The position numbers and the translations under genes are program-made. From QHCE01 sp038260095 (GTDB lineage Bacteria; Actinomycetota; Actinomycetes; Mycobacteriales; QHCE01): DNA of 64,000 bases. The stretch covers positions 8,211 through 72,210 of the forward strand of contig JBBSOC010000003.1 of the NCBI GenBank assembly GCA_038260095.1. Reading direction: 5' to 3'. Positions 61,758 through 64,000 of the stretch are shown piece after piece. The stretch's first letter is position 1. Every line of letters starts with the position of its first letter. The notes beneath the pieces were generated by a model, which was not told the origin of the DNA, did not search any database, and saw only the letters and a list, made by a program, of their open reading frames with translations.

Positions 61758-62315
61758 TCAGCGAGCGGCCACGGCGACAGCACCGGGCTTCACCGGCTTG
61801 GCCTGACCCCGGTGAGGCGCCAACACCATAATCATGTTCCGGCCATCCTGCTTAGGCGAAGCTTCCACAAAGCCAAGCTCACCCACGTCGTCAGCGAGCC
61901 GTTTGAGTAAGCGCAGCCCAAGCTCTGGACGGCTTTGCTCACGGCCACGGAACATGATCGTCACCTTGACTTTGTCTCCGGCCGCCAAAAACCGCAGAAT
62001 ATGACCCTTTTTGGTCTCGTAATCGTGCTGGTCAATTTTGGGTCGAAGCTTCATCTCTTTGATGACGGTTAGCGTTTGGTTCCGGCGTGCTTCGCGAGCT
62101 TTCTGCGCGCTCTCGTACTTAAATTTGCCGAAATCCATTAACTTGCAGACCGGGGGCTGTGCTGTGGGCGCGACCTCAACCAAGTCGAGGTCGGTATCAC
62201 CCGCCAACCGCAGTGCTTCGGTGATGGCGACGATGCCAATCTGTTCGCCCGCCGGACCGACCAGACGCACTTGCGCTACGCGAATCTGATCGTTAATGCG
62301 AGTGTCAGTGCTGAT
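61758..62315 (-). CDS. infC: Translation initiation factor IF-3, non-canonical ATC start
   Basis: 185 residues if started at ATC 62315: ISTDTRINDQIRVAQVRLVG. AAGGAGG lies 4 nt ahead of this ATC, and no ATG/GTG/TTG nearby has an SD. An ATG-started frame to 62423 would add about 36 non-conserved residues. Rare start codons (ATT/ATC) on infC are the basis of IF-3 autoregulation in bacteria. Body: LMDFGKFKYESAQKAREARR, KLRPKIDQHDYETKKGHILR, KVTIMFRGREQSRPELGLRL. Confidence 0.95.
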   Translation of the reverse strand: MSTDTRINDQIRVAQVRLVGPAGEQIGIVAITEALRLAGDTDLDLVEVAPTAQPPVCKLMDFGKFKYESAQKAREARRNQTLTVIKEMKLRPKIDQHDYETKKGHILRFLAAGDKVKVTIMFRGREQSRPELGLRLLKRLADDVGELGFVEASPKQDGRNMIMVLAPHRGQAKPVKPGAVAVAAR

Positions 62316-62912
62316 GAGGCCTCCTTGAAAACGGTTGATGCACCGGCCAAGTCTAAAGGAGCCCCAACGCGCCGCAGCGCACGATCGGTTTCGCGACGCG
62401 AACGCCGCGAACAAACCGACCAAACCCGGCCGCTGTGAGCCCGGAACGGACTATGCGAACAGGTGGGAGCAGGCTCCACTTAGACGACCATGGACCGGAC
62501 CAGCGATTGCTGAACCGTCACATGGTTGGTCGTGCGTGTGTGACTACGCTATTGCTGCCAGTACTACTGCCAGCGCCCAGCCGCACATTACATGCAGAGC
62601 TTAGCAGGGGCGGAGCCCCCACCTTCACCCACACTGTAGCTAGCTACCTGCAGCCGTTTAGGACTCCTCCATAAAGAAGCCCCCACCTTTTAGCTAAGCA
62701 ACCTTGACCTAAGTAGCTGCGCGGCACTTAAGACAGGATGCGGCACATCAGCCGAATGTCTTAATTGTTTCGTAGTAAGGCCAATGTGGTGGACGCGCAG
62801 CCTCAGGACTGGTTACGTCATATTTGATCAGCGCCAGGCAACCGCCAAGCGCCGAGCCCCGACACGCCGCGTCACTGCTTGCTTGACGCGCCACTTGAGT
62901 GGAGTTTCAGCT
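62316..62912. other. Divergent intergenic region between infC and the LPxTG protein gene
   Basis: About 600 bp. Contains the infC leader (minus) and the promoter of the surface-protein gene (plus). Noted: hairpin GGGGC/GCCCC near 62600, and the 11-mer GCCCCCACCTT repeated near 62615 and 62680, so the infC leader carries GGTGGGGGCT twice. No gene or tRNA seen. A long in-frame extension of the surface protein (from 62784) lacks an SD. Confidence 0.45.
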
Positions 62913-63893
62913 ATGACAATTGTGACCAGTAAAACGCCCCGACGCTTCGGGCGATCTCAACTAGGCAGAACCGCCGCTCGGTCGATGGTGCTGACCGCGG
63001 CGGTGCTAAGCCTACTGCTCGCTTCCTCCATGCCGGCTGCGGCAAAGGCTAATTGCCCCCCCGGCCAGGGCGGGGGTAACTCGCACCAGGGCGGGGGTGG
63101 CTCGCACCAGGGCGGGGGTGGCTCGCGTGGACAGGACGGCGCTGCTGGACAGGACGGCGCTGCTGGACAGGACGGGTACTCCAGCTTTGGTGGATTCGGT
63201 TCCAATGGCATCGGCGGTCACGGTGGTAACGGCCTCGGCGGAAATGGCTCAAATGGCCTCGGCGGGATCGATATCAATAAATTGATGCCAGGTGCCGGCA
63301 ACATTGGCGACATTGGCAACATTGGCAACACCGTAGGAATCGGGAATCTGTCGGTGACTGCCGGCGAATTCGGTAAGCACGACTGTGAAGGCATCACCGA
63401 ACACGGTAAAGATGTGTGGCGCTTCGCTGCATCAGGCGGTTCGATCATCTCGATCAACGCCAGATTCTCCGATGCTCACGGTGTCATCCATAACGTCACG
63501 ACAGCCGGTTCCGGAAGCGCAAATGCTTCAGCCGATGCCGGGAACGCTGGCGCTTCCGCTAGCGCCTCGGTAGCGATCGCTCCCGACATGGCTGGGTTGA
63601 AGCTCATCGGCGGTAGCGGTGTTGTGAAAGGCGTAGGAGCCGGAGCCAGGGTTACCCTGAATCTGGTTAGCACATGCCCGGCGAAAACCTCCACCGAGTC
63701 AAAACCAGAAGTGACTGGCAAAACCCACACCGCACAGCCTAGTTCGATAGCCGTTGCGGCAAAGGAAGCTACTTTGCCAAAGACGGGTTCCGCGCTTACC
63801 TGGTACTTGGTAACCGCGGCGGCAATGCTAGCAATTGGTATGGCTTTCGTTCTCGCCGTACGGCGGCGTCGGACGGGCCAGCAAGTAGTGTGA
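62913..63893 (+). CDS. LPxTG-type cell-wall-anchored protein with Gly-rich repeats
   Basis: 326 residues from ATG 62913 (GGAG 8 nt upstream). N-terminal signal peptide (RTAARSMVLTAAVLSLLLAS, cleavage probably after MPAAAKA), then a Gly/Asn/Gln-rich low-complexity region (about residues 50-140) with HQGGGGS and GQDGAA repeats and NIGxIGN repeats, a globular domain (FGKHDCEGITEHGKDVWRFA, with C/C pair), a Ser/Ala linker, and a sorting signal LPKTG at residues 288-292 followed by a hydrophobic helix and RRRRTG. Presumably linked to peptidoglycan by a sortase encoded elsewhere. Confidence 0.85.
   Translation: MTIVTSKTPRRFGRSQLGRTAARSMVLTAAVLSLLLASSMPAAAKANCPPGQGGGNSHQGGGGSHQGGGGSRGQDGAAGQDGAAGQDGYSSFGGFGSNGIGGHGGNGLGGNGSNGLGGIDINKLMPGAGNIGDIGNIGNTVGIGNLSVTAGEFGKHDCEGITEHGKDVWRFAASGGSIISINARFSDAHGVIHNVTTAGSGSANASADAGNAGASASASVAIAPDMAGLKLIGGSGVVKGVGAGARVTLNLVSTCPAKTSTESKPEVTGKTHTAQPSSIAVAAKEATLPKTGSALTWYLVTAAAMLAIGMAFVLAVRRRRTGQQVV
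63065..63175 (+). repeat. Two in-frame tandem repeat arrays in the LPxTG gene
   Basis: Three 21-bp units (63065-63085, 63086-63106, 63107-63127; the unit encodes a HQGGGGS-like heptapeptide) are followed directly by an 18-bp unit TGGACAGGACGGCGCTGC at 63128-63145, 63146-63163 and a partial third copy. Units within each array are nearly identical. Both lengths are multiples of three, so copy-number change alters protein length but not frame. Confidence 0.9.
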
Positions 63894-63913
63894 AACTAAT
63901 TGCACTGTAGGTA

Positions 63914-63952
63914 ATGGTGGTGGGGGGGGGAGGCCGCCCACCCCCCATTTTT
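63914..63952 (+). terminator. G/C-rich hairpin with T-tract after the LPxTG gene
   Basis: A G-run (63919-63930) and a C-rich arm CCCACCCCCC (63937-63946) can pair around GAGGCCG, followed by ATTTTT to 63952. This resembles an intrinsic terminator 20 bp past the stop. The G-homopolymers here and at the very end may be imprecise. Confidence 0.5.
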
Positions 63953-64000
63953 AACGGCGGCCGCGGAGAGCGGGGGTTTGAAAGAGATGGTTTGGGGGGG

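Noticed and set aside
1..64000. CRISPR arrays, rRNA and tRNA genes
   Set aside because: Scanned for by eye; no regularly spaced repeat-spacer pattern, no rRNA signature and no convincing tRNA cloverleaf was found in the intergenic gaps.

Overview
The window is a dense, mostly operonic stretch of a medium-to-high GC actinobacterial chromosome. Several blocks match gene order that I know from Mycobacteriales (Mycobacterium, Corynebacterium, Rhodococcus). These are ctaB / tkt-tal-pgi-zwf-opcA-pgl-(rbpA)-secG; dxs, permease, ceoB-ceoC, DUF3159, OB-fold, DUF3710, dut, DUF3093, DUF4193, cei, suhB, sigA; sepIVA-coaD-rsmD; nusB-efp; and tsnR-rplT-rpmI-infC. Genes for RbpA, OpcA, Cei, SepIVA-like and DUF4193 proteins are actinobacterial markers. 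Intergenic gaps are short, and conserved blocks that are far apart in M. tuberculosis sit close together here. I infer a small-genome, possibly host-associated member of Mycobacteriales; the genus cannot be fixed from sequence reading alone.

Layout. 0-2.1 kb: 5' part of uvrA. 2.3-5.6 kb: accessory DNA with a HEAT-repeat gene broken at its 3' end, protein-like remnants, a hypothetical gene and a HEPN/MNT toxin-antitoxin pair. 6.0-9.7 kb (minus): ctaB-miaA-dapF-inositol-phosphatase operon. 9.9-11.1 kb: two toxin-antitoxin-like pairs. 11.3-19.8 kb: pentose-phosphate operon. 19.8-24.0 kb: accessory island between pgl and secG, with a pair of 128-bp structured repeats, a diverged second copy of the pgl 3' end, two cargo genes and an AbiE-type toxin-antitoxin system. 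24.2-31.0 kb: rbpA, secG, an orphan VapC, dxs, an APC permease and two TrkA-type potassium proteins. 31.1-34.2 kb: two tandem paralogous HTH-TPR regulators. 34.4-41.3 kb: conserved DUF3159-to-sigA block. 41.4-44.3 kb: a gene interrupted at a poly-C tract, Phd-VapC, phosphate-transporter wreckage and a small zinc-binding protein. 44.4-48.6 kb (minus): sepIVA-like, coaD, rsmD, nusB, efp, RelBE and a sirtuin. 48.6-50.1 kb: insertion bounded by a duplicated response-regulator 3' end. 50.1-55.9 kb (minus): two-component/ABC operon and asnB. 56.0-60.1 kb: broken Phd-RelE, pepP, HicAB and an aldehyde dehydrogenase. 60.1-62.3 kb (minus): 23S methyltransferase, L20, L35 and IF-3. 62.9-63.9 kb: an LPxTG-type cell-wall protein with glycine-rich repeats. 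The last bases contain G-runs and may be a contig edge.

How the genes work together. The housekeeping content covers NADPH and pentose supply (zwf/opcA/pgl/tkt/tal/pgi), heme A and isoprenoid precursor synthesis (ctaB, dxs), translation (efp, infC, rplT, rpmI, miaA, rsmD), transcription (sigA, rbpA, nusB), envelope and division (cei, sepIVA-like, dapF) and nucleotide hygiene (dut, uvrA). Between these blocks lie nine toxin-antitoxin or toxin-antitoxin-like loci in about 58 kb, several of them decaying. Three insertion scars show as gene-end duplications or paired repeats. The most unusual object is the 128-bp repeat pair at 20.1 and 21.9 kb. Both copies begin at TTAC, carry near-perfect terminal complementarity and two internal hairpins, and show no target duplication. 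They bracket a cargo segment next to an imported-looking copy of the pgl 3' end.
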